Source: Paraburkholderia flava
Lineage (GTDB): Bacteria > Pseudomonadota > Gammaproteobacteria > Burkholderiales > Burkholderiaceae
Direction: 5' to 3'
DNA length: 64,000 nucleotides
Assembly (NCBI RefSeq): GCF_004359985.1
Contig: NZ_SMRO01000002.1
Span: 2,308,536 to 2,372,535 of the forward strand
Position numbers and translations under genes: made by a program. The notes beneath the pieces are model-generated. The model was given only the letters and a program-made list of their open reading frames with translations, did no database searches and had not been told where the DNA came from. Below are positions 37,807-47,898 of this stretch, one piece after another; within the stretch, counting starts at the first letter, position 1; every line of letters begins with the position of its first letter.

Positions 37807-39234
37807 CTAGACGTTGCGCGTTTGCGATTGCAGTACCTTCGCGACCGCTGCAATCGCGCGCTCGACATCCTGCGGCCCGGTCTGCCAGTTGCACACCGAC
37901 ACCCGCATGCAGCGCTTGCCGCGCCACGTCGTGTTGCTGAACAACGCCTCGCCGCTCGCGAGCACAGCGGCCGTCACCGCATCGGTCCATACATCGTGGT
38001 CGCGTTCCGTCGCAGCGGATCGCGGATCGATAAAACGCACGAGCCCCTGGTTGATCGTCGGTTCCCAGACGAGCGCCGCGCCGGGCAGCGCGCCGATGCC
38101 GGTCACGATCTGATGCGCGGCATCGCAACAGCGGTCAATCAGTGCGGCCACGCCTTCGCGGCCGAGTTGACGAAGCGCCGCATAGGTCGCGACGCCGCGT
38201 CCGCGGCGCGACCAGTCGGGATTCCAGTCCTTCTGCTCGCGGACGTCATCGTTGTGCGTGATGTAGCTCGCCTCGTACGACATCGCGCCGCGATGCGCTT
38301 GCGGATGCGCGACGAACGCGAAGCCGCTGTCGTACGGGACGTTGAGCCATTTGTGACCGTCGGTGGTCCACGAGTCGGCCTGTTCGACACCTGCAAGGCG
38401 ATGCCGATGCCGCGCGCTCGCATTCGCCCACAAGCCGAACGCGCCGTCGATGTGAACCCACGCACCGTAGCGATGCGCGAGCGGAATCAGATCGGCGAAA
38501 GGATCGTACGCGCCGATGTTCAGATCGCCGGCTTGCAGCAGCACGATCGTCAGCATGTCGGGGCTGGCCTGCAATGCGTGTTCGAGTGTCGCGGTGTCGA
38601 GTTGTCCATCGTCGTTCACCGGCAGGCCGACGACAGCCGCAGTGCCGATGCCGAGCATCCGCGTCGCGCGCGTGATGCTGCCGTGGAATTGATCGCTGCT
38701 GAGGATGCGGATTTTTGGCGCACCGAACAGGCCGTCGCGTTCGACGTTCCAGCCGCGCCGTTCGAGCAATGCGTGGCGCGCTGCCGCGAGCGCAGTGACG
38801 TGTGCCATCTGTGCGCCGCTCGTTAGCGCGAAGCTCGCGTCGCGTGGCAGGCCGAGCAGGTCTTTGAGCCAGTCGCCGCAGACTTCTTCGATCACGGCTT
38901 CGGCGGGTCCGCACGAATACGACGCGGCGTTCTGGTCCCACGCGCTGGTCAGCCAGTCGGCGGCAAGCGCAGCCGGCAGCGAGCCGCCGATCACCCAGCC
39001 GAAAAACCGCCCACTCGCACTGCCGAGGATGCCGCCGGCCGTGTCGGCGACGAGATCGTCGATAACGCGTTCGGCTGCCAGGCTCTCGCTGTTCAACGGC
39101 TTCGCGAGACGCTCGCGCAATGTGTGCAGACTGGCCTCGGCGGCAACCGGAGCATCGTGCAGATTCTCCAGATGCGTGAGCGAATGACTCAGCGCACGTT
39201 CGAGCACAGGACGAAAAACCGACGCGTCGTTCAT
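37807..39234 (-). CDS. PLP-dependent group II decarboxylase-like protein
   Basis: 475 residues; ATG at 39234 has GGGAAA at proper spacing, while the ATG two codons earlier does not. Fold type I PLP enzyme of the glutamate/aromatic-amino-acid decarboxylase group: FFGWVIGGSLPAALAADWL, ALTSGAQMAHVTALAAARH, HIDGAFGLW, and the PLP Lys in TDGHKWLNVPYDSGFAF. Natural substrate not clear. It is followed at 27 bp by the PEP-mutase-like gene. Confidence 0.88.
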   Translation of the reverse strand: MNDASVFRPVLERALSHSLTHLENLHDAPVAAEASLHTLRERLAKPLNSESLAAERVIDDLVADTAGGILGSASGRFFGWVIGGSLPAALAADWLTSAWDQNAASYSCGPAEAVIEEVCGDWLKDLLGLPRDASFALTSGAQMAHVTALAAARHALLERRGWNVERDGLFGAPKIRILSSDQFHGSITRATRMLGIGTAAVVGLPVNDDGQLDTATLEHALQASPDMLTIVLLQAGDLNIGAYDPFADLIPLAHRYGAWVHIDGAFGLWANASARHRHRLAGVEQADSWTTDGHKWLNVPYDSGFAFVAHPQAHRGAMSYEASYITHNDDVREQKDWNPDWSRRGRGVATYAALRQLGREGVAALIDRCCDAAHQIVTGIGALPGAALVWEPTINQGLVRFIDPRSAATERDHDVWTDAVTAAVLASGEALFSNTTWRGKRCMRVSVCNWQTGPQDVERAIAAVAKVLQSQTRNV

Positions 39235-39508
39235 GACCATTTCCCGAGAAGAGAGGACTGAAACTGGACGGACAGTTTAGCCAATATCGATCGGGCTGAC
39301 TGGCCGGAATCGGACATGAGTGTTGCTCGGGGTGGATCGCGGGGATGCAGATGGATTGGTGATGCGTAACGCCAAGCGCAAGCCGCCCACCGCACCGTAG
39401 AACGGGTGGGATGAACTCAAACCGGCATCGCGCGTGTTGCCGGGAACGGCGCGCTGCGACGACGGCTGCGACACCGCAGTGGCCGCAGCCACCGTCATCG
39501 CGCGCGAC

Positions 39509-40189
39509 TCACTCCCCGATCCGCGCCAGCAACTGCTGAAGCTTCTCGACATGCCGCTGCAGCAACTGCCGATGCTTGTCGATCTGTTCGAGTCGCCCTT
39601 CGAGATCGGCACGATCGTCACCATCGAGATCAGCAGACGCGCTCACGTCCTCGACCTTCGCGCGCAACGTCGCGAGATCGACGGGCGGACGTCCGAGATG
39701 ACGCTCGAGCCGTCGTACGTCCTGCATCGCGAGATCGCGCAGCTTTCTCACATGCGCGAGACGGCGATGCGTTTCGGCATCCGCGCTTTCGTCCTCGACG
39801 CGTCGTGCGGCAGGCTGGCCGAAGATCGGCTCCGGCGGACGCAGCACCGTCTTTTTGCGCACCGGATGAGCCGTGCCGCGAAAACGCGCGAGCGGCGTTT
39901 CGTTGTCGATTGCCTCACGCGCGCCGTCGGGCACGTCGCCGTTCGCGTGCGGCTCGTCCATCCAGCCGTTCGGCAAACCGGTCACCGCTTCGACACCGCG
40001 CGCGAACTCCTCGCTGAAATCGCGCTGGCCGGACAGCATCAGCTTCAGATACGTCGCGGAGAACGTCATCATCCGCGCGAGACGCGTCGCCGCGCCGACT
40101 TCGCGCGTCAGGAGCACCAGATTGGCTCGCCAGACACCGAGCCGTGCATCGTTCAGATCGTTGGGATCTTTCATCGTCGAGTCTTCCAT
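39509..40189 (-). CDS. HTH and coiled-coil protein, hypothetical
   Basis: 226 residues from the ATG at 40189 with GGTGAG upstream. The N-terminal ~75 residues look like a Cro/CI-type HTH (LARMMTFSATYLKLMLSGQR, then EFARGVEAVTGLPNGWMDEP), as in BcI-like nucleoid or plasmid proteins. The C-terminal half is charged and coiled-coil-like with heptads (LEGRLEQIDKHRQLLQRHVE). Family not recognised. A DNA-binding role is likely; target unknown. Confidence 0.75.
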   Translation of the reverse strand: MEDSTMKDPNDLNDARLGVWRANLVLLTREVGAATRLARMMTFSATYLKLMLSGQRDFSEEFARGVEAVTGLPNGWMDEPHANGDVPDGAREAIDNETPLARFRGTAHPVRKKTVLRPPEPIFGQPAARRVEDESADAETHRRLAHVRKLRDLAMQDVRRLERHLGRPPVDLATLRAKVEDVSASADLDGDDRADLEGRLEQIDKHRQLLQRHVEKLQQLLARIGE

Positions 40190-40525
40190 CTTTCTCACCC
40201 GATGTTCGCGTGACGTTTTTCGCGCGGCAAAGCCGCAGCGCGCCATCTTGTTCTACAGGGTAGCCGCATCGTCGCCCGTTGAATCGACATGCGGACCAGG
40301 GTTTTCCACAGGGCGCGCACGATGCGCCCACGTGCATTACACAGCGCCATCGCACAGGCATCTGGAACAGACCGCGTACGCGGCCGGTCGTTCCATGCAT
40401 CGCACCACAGACGCGACCGAGTATCCCCTCGACAAAACCGCTACGCAGCCCGCTTCGCATAATGCTACGCTCGCCCCGATTCTGCCATCGATCAATGTAA
40501 CGATAAAACTACAGGGAGAACACGC
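40190..40525. other. Intergenic region between HTH gene and MAPEG gene
   Basis: 336 bases, divergent promoters expected. I see no gene, repeat or operator in it. The MAPEG ribosome-binding site AGGGAGAA is at the right end. Confidence 0.4.
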
Positions 40526-40897
40526 ATGAGCGTACCGGCGCTTTGTCTGCTGATCGTCGCGCTGCTGCCTTACGTCTGGACCGTGTGCGCGAAGGGGCAA
40601 CGCGGCTACGACAACAACGCGCCGCGCGATTATCTGGCGAATCTGGAGGGGTGGCGCAGGCGTGCGTATGGCGCGCACCTGAACGCGTGGGAAGCGCTCG
40701 CGCTGTTCACGGCGGCGCTTGTCGTCGCATGGCATGGGGATGCGAACCCGCAGCGCGTCGAAACGCTGTCGATCGCGTTCGTCGCAATACGCGTACTGCA
40801 CGGCGTGCTGTACGTGCTCGGCTGGGCGTCGCTGCGCTCGCTCGTGTGGTTTGCGGGGATGATAACGGTGGTGTGGCTGCTGGCGACGGGGTTGTAG
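40526..40897 (+). CDS. MAPEG-family membrane protein
   Basis: 123 residues with four hydrophobic helices. The MAPEG hallmark segment is visible in RAYGAHLNAWEALALFTAAL, preceded by NNAPRDYLANLEGWRRRA. MAPEG proteins are membrane-embedded glutathione transferases or peroxidases in eukaryotes; bacterial members often have no known function. ATG at 40526 with AGGGAGAA. Convergent with hutG. Confidence 0.9.
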   Translation: MSVPALCLLIVALLPYVWTVCAKGQRGYDNNAPRDYLANLEGWRRRAYGAHLNAWEALALFTAALVVAWHGDANPQRVETLSIAFVAIRVLHGVLYVLGWASLRSLVWFAGMITVVWLLATGL

Positions 40898-41087
40898 AAA
40901 CGTTACGTTCTACGCGTTTCGCGATGATCGGGCAGCATGGAATCCGCACGCGGACCGGATGCGAACGGAGGCGTGCTGCCCGCGTGCAAACCAGACACAG
41001 CCGGACGTCAACCGAAGAAGACAAACGGTGGCCGCAACCACGCAGCGCCTCATACATGAAACGCCGCGTAGTAGAGCCCTGCCCGGC

Positions 41088-41123
41088 ACGCCCGTCGTCT
41101 GCTCGAGCGCCGCATCGATGAGT
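41088..41123 (-). pseudogene. Decayed copy of the hutG 3' end
   Basis: This 36-base stretch aligns without gaps with the last codons of hutG at 41207-41242 at roughly 29 of 35 positions; both open with ACGCCCGTCGTC. In the minus frame it encodes LIDAALEQTTGVPG, a copy of the hutG end LVDTALEWTTGVRG. It lies about 120 bp beyond hutG and lacks the rest of the gene, so it is a remnant of a duplication or of a replaced hutG end. Confidence 0.6.
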
Positions 41124-41196
41124 CGAAGAACGTAACCTGCGGCAACCACGCCTCGCCGCATGCGACGCTACGTGGCCGAGCCTTGCACCGCGAGCC

Positions 41197-42015
41197 TCAC
41201 CCCCGCACGCCCGTCGTCCATTCAAGCGCCGTATCGACGAGCTTCGCCAGCAACGGCTCGACACGTTGCGCAAGCGCGTCGTCGTACGCGTACGGCATCT
41301 GCTCTTGCATATACGTGATCTGCGACAGTTCGAGCTGTACCGCGTGCACGCCCTGCTCCGGCTGTCCATAGTGTCGCGTGATGTAGCCGCCCTTGAAGCG
41401 TCCATTCGCGATCGCGGTGTAGCCGCCGTGACGCTCGACGATCGCTGCGAGTTCGTCCGCGAGACCCGGCGCCGCGCTCGCGCCGTTCGACGTGCCGAAG
41501 TTGAAGTCCGGCAACCGCCCTTCGAAGAAACGCGGCACATGCGAGCGGATCGAATGCGCTTCCCACAGCAGCACCTTGCCGTGTTTCGCCTTCAACGCTG
41601 CGAGTTCATCGACGAGCGCCGCGTGATACGGCCGCCAGTAAAGCTCGCGACGTCGCGCGGTTTCCGCGTCGTCGGGCAGATGACCGTCGCGGTATAGCGG
41701 CTCGCGGTCGAACGTATCGACCGGCAGCAGCCCTGTCGTGTCCTGGCCCGGGTACAGGTTAGCGCCATCGGGCGGACGGTTCAGATCGATCACGTAGCGC
41801 GCGTAGGTCGGCGCGAGAATCGACGCGCCGAGCTTTGCCGCGAACGCATACAGGCGATCGAGGTGCCAGTCGCAATCGTCGGTGCGCTGCGCGGCCGGCG
41901 TCATCGTCGCGGCGATGTCGTCGGGGATGCGCGTGCCCAGATGCGGAATCGAAATCAGGAACGGCAGGCTTCCCCGCTGCAGCGAGAAAACCGGCGGATG
42001 GTTGGCGGCAGTCAT
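41197..42015 (-). CDS. hutG: N-formylglutamate deformylase HutG
   Basis: 272 residues from the ATG at 42015; the frame is open to 42198 but homology begins at VFSLQRGSLPFLISIPHLGT. It hydrolyses N-formyl-L-glutamate to glutamate and formate, the last step of the five-step histidine route. DCDWHLDRLYAFAAKLGASI, LYPGQDTTGL and LWEAHSIRSHVPRFFEG with metal-binding Glu/His are typical. Seventh and last gene of the hut operon, 29 bp after hutF. Confidence 0.94.
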   Translation of the reverse strand: MTAANHPPVFSLQRGSLPFLISIPHLGTRIPDDIAATMTPAAQRTDDCDWHLDRLYAFAAKLGASILAPTYARYVIDLNRPPDGANLYPGQDTTGLLPVDTFDREPLYRDGHLPDDAETARRRELYWRPYHAALVDELAALKAKHGKVLLWEAHSIRSHVPRFFEGRLPDFNFGTSNGASAAPGLADELAAIVERHGGYTAIANGRFKGGYITRHYGQPEQGVHAVQLELSQITYMQEQMPYAYDDALAQRVEPLLAKLVDTALEWTTGVRG

Positions 42016-42044
42016 ATCGTTTCCGTGTTCGTGTCGGGAGAAAT

Positions 42045-43436
42045 TCAGGCCAGCAGATCGGCGAGCGCCGCGCGGTACTGCGCGTACGCACGCGTTTCGT
42101 CGCGATGCCGACGATTGTCGACCACTTTCGCGCCGCCTGCATACACGTCGCGCACCGGCGTCTCGCCATGCTCGCAGAACACCGCGCCCGCGAGCCACGT
42201 CTGCGGCGCATGGCCCGCGATGCTCGGATGGTCCGCGTCGAACACGAGCCAGTCCGCGCGCGCACCCACTTCGAGCGCACCGACGCGACGGCCCGTCGCG
42301 TGCGCACCGCCTTCAAGCGCAGCCGCAAACAGACGGTCCGCGACCTGCGGCGCATCCGCGCTCGCGAGCACATTGCGCTGCCGACGCAGCAGCCGTTGCC
42401 CGTATTCGAGCAGCCGCAGTTCCGCACGCCAGTCGACGCCGATGTGACTATCCGAACCGATGCCGAATCGTCCATGCGCATCGAGATATTCCGCCGCCGG
42501 AAAAATGCCGTCGCCGAGATTCGCCTCGGTCGTGAGGCACAGCCCTGCGACCGCACCGCTCTTCGCGAGCGCAGCGGTTTCACCGGCATCGACGTGCGTC
42601 GCGTGCACGAGGCACCAGCGCGAATCGACGTCGAATCGATCGAGCAGCCAGCGCACCGGCCGCGCGCCTTCGGTCTCGATGCACGCGTCGACTTCGGCGG
42701 TTTGCTCCGCGATGTGGATGTGCACGGGCGCGCCGGGCAGCATCGTGTCGAGGCCGCCGAGCAGTTCGCGCAGCGACGTATCGGACACCGCGCGCAGCGA
42801 ATGCGGCGCAACGCCGTAACGCAGCGCATGATGCTCGGGATGCGTCTTCTGCAATTGCGCGAGCAGTCCGAGCAATTCGTCTGGCGTATTGAGGAAGCGC
42901 CGCTGATCGTCGCGCGGTGGTTTCGCACCGAAGCCGCTGTACTGATACAGCACCGGCAGCATCGTGATGCCGATGCCGGTCGCGGCGGCTGCATCGACGA
43001 CGCGCGCCGCGAGTTCCGCGCGCTGCGGATAGCTCGCGCCATCGGCCTGGTGATGCACGTAGTGAAACTCGCACACCGACGTATAGCCCGCCTTCAACAT
43101 TTCGATGTACAGCCACTGCGCGATTGCGGCGAGGCCGTCGGGCGAGATCTTCGCGGCAAAGCGGTACATCAGGTCGCGCCAGCTCCAGAAGCTGTCGACT
43201 GCGTTCGCGCGATACTCGGTGAGCCCCGCCATCGCGCGCTGGAATGCATGCGAGTGCAGATTCGGCATGCCTGGCGCCAGCGGGCCGGCCGCATGCGCGA
43301 TACCCGCGGGCGCAGCGCTGTCGGCGCGCACTTCCGTGAGCATGCCGTGCACGTCCCATTGCAGCAGCACGTTGCGGCGCCAGCCATCGGGCAGCCACGC
43401 GTGATCGGCAAACAGCGAACGGTCGGAAGAAGTCAT
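42045..43436 (-). CDS. hutF: Formimidoylglutamate deiminase HutF
   Basis: 463 residues from the ATG at 43436. Amidohydrolase that converts N-formimino-L-glutamate to N-formylglutamate and ammonia. The Zn-binding HSH motif is in [20 protein letters not shown]; further ligands sit in HIHIAEQ and in [15 protein letters not shown]. The start ATG overlaps the hutI stop by four bases (ATGA), indicating translational coupling. The frame stays open a further ~1.9 kb through antisense hutI and hutD, a composition effect. Confidence 0.95.
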   Translation of the reverse strand: MTSSDRSLFADHAWLPDGWRRNVLLQWDVHGMLTEVRADSAAPAGIAHAAGPLAPGMPNLHSHAFQRAMAGLTEYRANAVDSFWSWRDLMYRFAAKISPDGLAAIAQWLYIEMLKAGYTSVCEFHYVHHQADGASYPQRAELAARVVDAAAATGIGITMLPVLYQYSGFGAKPPRDDQRRFLNTPDELLGLLAQLQKTHPEHHALRYGVAPHSLRAVSDTSLRELLGGLDTMLPGAPVHIHIAEQTAEVDACIETEGARPVRWLLDRFDVDSRWCLVHATHVDAGETAALAKSGAVAGLCLTTEANLGDGIFPAAEYLDAHGRFGIGSDSHIGVDWRAELRLLEYGQRLLRRQRNVLASADAPQVADRLFAAALEGGAHATGRRVGALEVGARADWLVFDADHPSIAGHAPQTWLAGAVFCEHGETPVRDVYAGGAKVVDNRRHRDETRAYAQYRAALADLLA

Positions 43437-44689
43437 GGTTGAGTTTTGAGAGAAATCGTCGAAGCCGGTCGCGTGTAGACCGTCTCGCCGCCGCGCACGA
43501 CGCGTGCACACAACGGACGGCCAAACCAGTACGCAAGCTCGGCGAGCGTCGCAACGGACCACACCGCGAAGTCGGCAGAACGGCCGACCGCGAGCGTCCC
43601 GTGCCGCTCCGCCTGGCCGAGCGCGCGCGCCGCGTGCGCGGTCACGCCTTGCAGCGCTTCGGGCACGGTCATCCGGAACAGCGTGGTCGCCATGTTCATC
43701 ATCAGCAGCAGCGACGTGACGGGCGATGTGCCTGGATTGCTGTCCGTCGAAATCGCGATCGGCACCTTGTAGCGGCGCAGCAGATCGAGCGGCGGCAACT
43801 GCGTCTCGCGAATGAAGTAGTACGCGCCAGGCAGCAGCACCGCGACCGTGCCTGCGGCCTGCATCGCGGCAACGCCGGCTTCGTCGAGAAATTCGAGGTG
43901 ATCCGCCGACAGCGCATGGTGCCGCGCGGCGAGTGCCGTGCCTCCGCTGTTCGACAGTTGCTCCGCGTGCATTTTCACGGGCAGGTTGCGGCGCGCGGCC
44001 GCGTCGAACACGCGCTCGCTCTGCGCGAGCGAGAAGCCGATGCGTTCGCAGAACACATCGACTGCATCGACGAGGCCTTCGTCCGCGAGCGCCGGCAGCA
44101 TGCGGTCGCACACTTCGGCAATGTAGTCGTCCGCGCGGCCCGCGAATTCCGGCGGCAACGCGTGCGCGCCGAGGAACGTCGTGTAGACCGTCACCGGATA
44201 GCGCTCGCCCAGTTGCCGCGCGACGCGCAGCATCTTGCGCTCGCTCGCGAGATCGAGGCCGTAGCCGGACTTGATCTCGATCGCGGTCACGCCTTCGGCT
44301 AGCAACGGTTCGAGTCGTGCGGCGGCGGCGCGGAATAGCGTCGCTTCGTCGGCCGCGCGTGTTGCGCGTACCGTCGATACAATGCCGCCGCCCTGTCGCG
44401 CGATTTCTTCGTAGCTGACGCCCGCGAGGCGTTGCGCGAATTCGTCCGCACGCTGGCCGCCGTACACGAGGTGCGTATGGCAATCGACCAGACCCGGCGT
44501 GACCCACGCGCCGTGCAGATCTTCGCGTGGCCACGTTGCGTATGCCGCAGGGAGTTCGCTCGCGGCGCCGAGCCATTCGATTCGGCCGTCGGTCACCGCG
44601 ATGGCAGCATCGGAGATTGCGCGGTCGGGGTCGCCGTCCGCGCAGAGATTGAGGTGATGCCAGACTGTGTGCTTCATCGCTTGGCTCAT
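43433..44689 (-). CDS. hutI: Imidazolonepropionase HutI
   Basis: 418 residues (an ATG four codons inside, 44677, is an alternative start). It hydrolyses 4-imidazolone-5-propanoate to N-formimino-L-glutamate. The metal HTH motif is in [17 protein letters not shown]; the blocks [21 protein letters not shown] and [12 protein letters not shown] carry the remaining ligands. Fifth gene of the operon; its stop overlaps the hutF start. Confidence 0.96.
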   Translation of the reverse strand: MSQAMKHTVWHHLNLCADGDPDRAISDAAIAVTDGRIEWLGAASELPAAYATWPREDLHGAWVTPGLVDCHTHLVYGGQRADEFAQRLAGVSYEEIARQGGGIVSTVRATRAADEATLFRAAAARLEPLLAEGVTAIEIKSGYGLDLASERKMLRVARQLGERYPVTVYTTFLGAHALPPEFAGRADDYIAEVCDRMLPALADEGLVDAVDVFCERIGFSLAQSERVFDAAARRNLPVKMHAEQLSNSGGTALAARHHALSADHLEFLDEAGVAAMQAAGTVAVLLPGAYYFIRETQLPPLDLLRRYKVPIAISTDSNPGTSPVTSLLLMMNMATTLFRMTVPEALQGVTAHAARALGQAERHGTLAVGRSADFAVWSVATLAELAYWFGRPLCARVVRGGETVYTRPASTISLKTQP

Positions 44690-44737
44690 GTTCAGGGTCG
44701 CGCGGTCTGGTTCGCGGGATCGGATGGTCGGACGATG

Positions 44738-45385
44738 CTATGCGATGTTTGTGTAGTGGATTTCGATCGCGAGCAGTGCGGAAGCTTGATCGCTTTCGAT
44801 AACGCACCGCACGTCGTGCACGCCATCGATCCGCAACGTATCGCCCACCGCGAGACGCACAGGCGCCGCATCGCCGATCGTCACTTCTGCAACACCCACC
44901 GCGCAATACAGCAACGCGACGTCTGCATTCAGCGTGCGTTGCGCACCGCCACGCACGACATCGAGCGTACCTGTTGCCGCGTTCCGTCGCACCATCAGGT
45001 TGAAGTCGCGCGTCGCGCCGTCGACGAGCCGTGCATCGATCGCTGCCTCGCCACGAAAACGCGCGACGTCGAGCGGCTTCGTCAACGCATGCGTGTGTCC
45101 GTCGTTGCCCTGCTCCGCACGTTCGTCGAGCAGCATGCCCGCGCCCGACAGCAGCACGAGCGTCCGGTCGACACCATCGAAGCGCGAGAACGGACCGGCC
45201 GTCGCGACGTCGGCGACGCTCACGCGCCATGCGAATGCGTCGAGCGCGCCACCGTCGACGCGCGCCGACGGAACGTGCGAAGCGATCTCGCGCGTCACGC
45301 CGCCGCCGTTCTTCCACGGCGACGCGACCAGTTCCGCCGCGCGAATGACCGTCGAAGTGACGCACGAATTACTCACTGTATTCAC
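44738..45385 (-). CDS. hutD: HutD family protein
   Basis: 215 residues from a GTG at 45385, 11 bp after the hutU stop. HutD proteins are cupin-like, usually non-catalytic and thought to tune hut expression or metabolism; a few reports link them to fitness in Pseudomonas. ELVASPWKNGGGVTREIASH and FAWRVSVADVATAGPFSRFD are the conserved blocks. An in-frame ATG is absent near the start, so the GTG start is inferred from homology and position. Confidence 0.88.
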   Translation of the reverse strand: MNTVSNSCVTSTVIRAAELVASPWKNGGGVTREIASHVPSARVDGGALDAFAWRVSVADVATAGPFSRFDGVDRTLVLLSGAGMLLDERAEQGNDGHTHALTKPLDVARFRGEAAIDARLVDGATRDFNLMVRRNAATGTLDVVRGGAQRTLNADVALLYCAVGVAEVTIGDAAPVRLAVGDTLRIDGVHDVRCVIESDQASALLAIEIHYTNIA

Positions 45386-45396
45386 GACGATCGGCC

Positions 45397-47085
45397 TTAG
45401 CGACCCAGCATCGGCAGCTTCAAACCCGCATCGCGCGCAGTCTGCTGCGCGAGTTCGTAGCCTGCATCCGCATGACGCATCACGCCCGTCGCCGGATCGT
45501 TGAACAGCACGCGTTCGATCCGCTTCGATGCTGCATCGGTGCCGTCGCAAACGATCACAACGCCCGAGTGCTGCGAGAAGCCCATCCCAACACCACCGCC
45601 GTGATGCAGCGACACCCACGTCGCGCCGCCTGCCGTGTTCAGCAGCGCGTTGAGCAGCGGCCAGTCGCTGACCGCATCGGAGCCGTCCTTCATCGATTCG
45701 GTTTCGCGATTCGGGCTCGCGACCGAACCCGTGTCGAGGTGATCGCGGCCGATCACGATCGGTGCCTTCAGCTCGCCGTTCTTCACCATCTCGTTGAACG
45801 CGAGGCCGAGGCGATAGCGATCCTTCACGCCGACCCAGCAGATCCGCGCCGGCAGACCCTGGAACGCGATGCGTTCGCGCGCCATGTCGAGCCAGTTGTG
45901 CAGATGCGGATCGTCGGGGATCAGCTCCTTGACCTTTGCATCGGTCTTGTAGATATCTTCCGGATCGCCCGACAGCGCGACCCAGCGGAACGGCCCCTTG
46001 CCTTCGCAGAACAACGGACGGATATACGCGGGCACGAAGCCCGGAAAATCGAATGCGTTCTCGACGCCCATTTCGAGCGCCATCTGACGGATGTTGTTGC
46101 CGTAGTCGAGCGTCGCGGCGCCGCGTTCCTGCAGCGTCAGCATCGCCTGAACCTGCTTCGCCATCGACTGCTTCGCCGGCGTGACGATGCTGTCCGGCAC
46201 AGTCTTCTGACGCTCGCGCCAGTCTTCGACGCTCCAGCCCTGCGGCAGGTAACCGTGGATCGGATCGTGCGCGCTCGTCTGATCGGTCACGCAGTCGGGC
46301 GTGATGCCGCGCGCGACGCATTCGGCGAACACGTCGACCGCGTTGCCGACCAGACCGATCGACACCGGCTTGCCCGCCTTCTTCGCTTCGTCGAGCATCG
46401 CGAGCGCTTCGTCGAGCGTCCGCGCTTTTTTATCGACGTAGCGCGTCTTCAGACGGAAGTCGATGCGCGTCTCGTCGCACTCCACAGCGATCATCGAGAA
46501 GCCCGCCATCGTCGCTGCAAGCGGCTGCGCGCCGCCCATCCCGCCGAGGCCGCCGGTCAGGATCCAGCGGCCTTTCGGGTCGCCGTTGAAGTGCTGGTTC
46601 GCGACCGAGAAGAACGTTTCGTACGTACCCTGCACGATCCCCTGGCTGCCGATGTAGATCCAGCTGCCGGCCGTCATCTGGCCGTACATCATCAGGCCCT
46701 TGCGATCGAGTTCGTGAAAATGTTCCCACGTCGCCCAGTGCGGCACGAGATTCGAATTCGCGAGCAGCACGCGCGGCGCGTCGGCATGCGTGCGGAACAC
46801 GCCGACCGGTTTGCCCGACTGGATCAGCAGTGTCTCATCATCGTTCAGGTCCTTCAGCGACGCGAGGATCTGGTCGAAGCAGTCCCAGTTGCGCGCAGCG
46901 CGGCCGATACCGCCGTACACGACGAGTGCGTGCGGATGCTCGGCGACCTCGGCGTCCAGATTGTTCTGGATCATCCGGTAAGCGGCTTCGGTGAGCCAGC
47001 TCTTGCAGGTCTTCTCGGTGCCGCGCGGTGCGCGGATCGTGCGGGTCGGATCGAGACGCGGGTCGATGTGTTTCGGATTGTTCAT
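45397..47085 (-). CDS. hutU: Urocanate hydratase HutU
   Basis: 562 residues, normal length. NAD-dependent hydration of urocanate to imidazolonepropionate, second step of the pathway. The blocks [57 protein letters not shown] and [19 protein letters not shown] (conserved Gly-rich NAD site and catalytic region) are intact. Third gene in the operon, 74 bp after hutC. Confidence 0.97.
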   Translation of the reverse strand: MNNPKHIDPRLDPTRTIRAPRGTEKTCKSWLTEAAYRMIQNNLDAEVAEHPHALVVYGGIGRAARNWDCFDQILASLKDLNDDETLLIQSGKPVGVFRTHADAPRVLLANSNLVPHWATWEHFHELDRKGLMMYGQMTAGSWIYIGSQGIVQGTYETFFSVANQHFNGDPKGRWILTGGLGGMGGAQPLAATMAGFSMIAVECDETRIDFRLKTRYVDKKARTLDEALAMLDEAKKAGKPVSIGLVGNAVDVFAECVARGITPDCVTDQTSAHDPIHGYLPQGWSVEDWRERQKTVPDSIVTPAKQSMAKQVQAMLTLQERGAATLDYGNNIRQMALEMGVENAFDFPGFVPAYIRPLFCEGKGPFRWVALSGDPEDIYKTDAKVKELIPDDPHLHNWLDMARERIAFQGLPARICWVGVKDRYRLGLAFNEMVKNGELKAPIVIGRDHLDTGSVASPNRETESMKDGSDAVSDWPLLNALLNTAGGATWVSLHHGGGVGMGFSQHSGVVIVCDGTDAASKRIERVLFNDPATGVMRHADAGYELAQQTARDAGLKLPMLGR

Positions 47086-47159
47086 GATGGCTGGCTCTCA
47101 GTGTCCCTTGACGGGCTCGGAATGGATACGGATTCGGTTTCGGTTTCGAAAATGCGGGA

Positions 47160-47855
47160 TCAGAAGTGTCCGGTGAAGCGGTAGCGGCTGCCCGGATGCC
47201 ACAGGTTCGCGATCGACGCGACCACGCCCTGCGACCACGTCCGACGGTGCAGCACGAGACACGGCTCGAGCGGGTCCATCGTCAGCAGTGCGCGCGTGCC
47301 GTCGTCGGGCGCGGCGGCCTCGATCCGGTACTCGACGCGCTGCAGTGGTGCCACGCGAACGAGGTACTGGTTCGGCGTCGTATTCGTGAAGTCCTGCAAT
47401 GCGTACTCGGGCGCGACCGTCGGATTCACCCAGCGTTCTTCGAGCTGCACCGGTTCGTCGTTCTCGAAGTGCAGCACGCGCGAATAGAAAATCGGACTGC
47501 CCGCGCCGACCTGCATTTCGCCGGCGAGCGTTTCGTCGGCGATCGCCGCGCCGATGTGCAGCACCTCCGCGTGATAACGATGACCGCGCGCGACGATCTC
47601 GTCGGAGATGCTGCGGATCGCCACCAGCGTCGATTCGTATTTCGGCCGGGCGACGAACGTACCTGCGCCCTGCACCCGCGTGAGCACCTGTTCCGACGTG
47701 AGTTCGCGCAGCGCGCGGTTGACCGTCATTCGCGCAACCTTGAACTCGCGCGCCAGCTCGTTCTCGGACGGGACCTGATCGCCTTCGCCCCACTCGCCTG
47801 CGTGGATGCGGGACAGGATGAAGTCCTTGATGCCTTGATAGGCGGGTGCGTTCAT
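47160..47855 (-). CDS. hutC: Histidine utilisation repressor HutC (GntR family)
   Basis: 231 residues from the ATG at 47855. GntR winged HTH (GDQVPSENELAREFKVARMT, then VNRALRELTSEQVLTRVQGA) followed by a UTRA effector domain (about 90-231). HutC represses hut genes until urocanate binds. The operator palindromes lie before hutH, 1.6 kb upstream of this gene. Placing hutC second makes the operon autoregulated. Confidence 0.95.
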   Translation of the reverse strand: MNAPAYQGIKDFILSRIHAGEWGEGDQVPSENELAREFKVARMTVNRALRELTSEQVLTRVQGAGTFVARPKYESTLVAIRSISDEIVARGHRYHAEVLHIGAAIADETLAGEMQVGAGSPIFYSRVLHFENDEPVQLEERWVNPTVAPEYALQDFTNTTPNQYLVRVAPLQRVEYRIEAAAPDDGTRALLTMDPLEPCLVLHRRTWSQGVVASIANLWHPGSRYRFTGHF

Positions 47856-47898
47856 GGGCGTGGTCGCTCGGGTGCGGGCTGCGTGTGCGTTACTTCCG

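Noticed and set aside
40910..41161. Minus-strand frame that includes the hutG-like fragment
   Set aside because: Only about 12 of its 83 codons resemble hutG; the rest is unlike any protein I know, so I report only the fragment.
42045..45365. A 1106-codon open frame on the minus strand, covering hutF plus a long upstream extension through hutI and hutD
   Set aside because: Only the first ~1.39 kb (42045-43436) is hutF. The remainder runs in another frame across hutI and hutD and has no family resemblance; long open frames opposite or out of phase with GC-rich genes are expected.
45472..47184. 570-codon plus-strand open frame antisense to hutU
   Set aside because: Amino-acid content (Arg/His-rich, no domain) is that of an antisense shadow; hutU on the other strand is a clear match.
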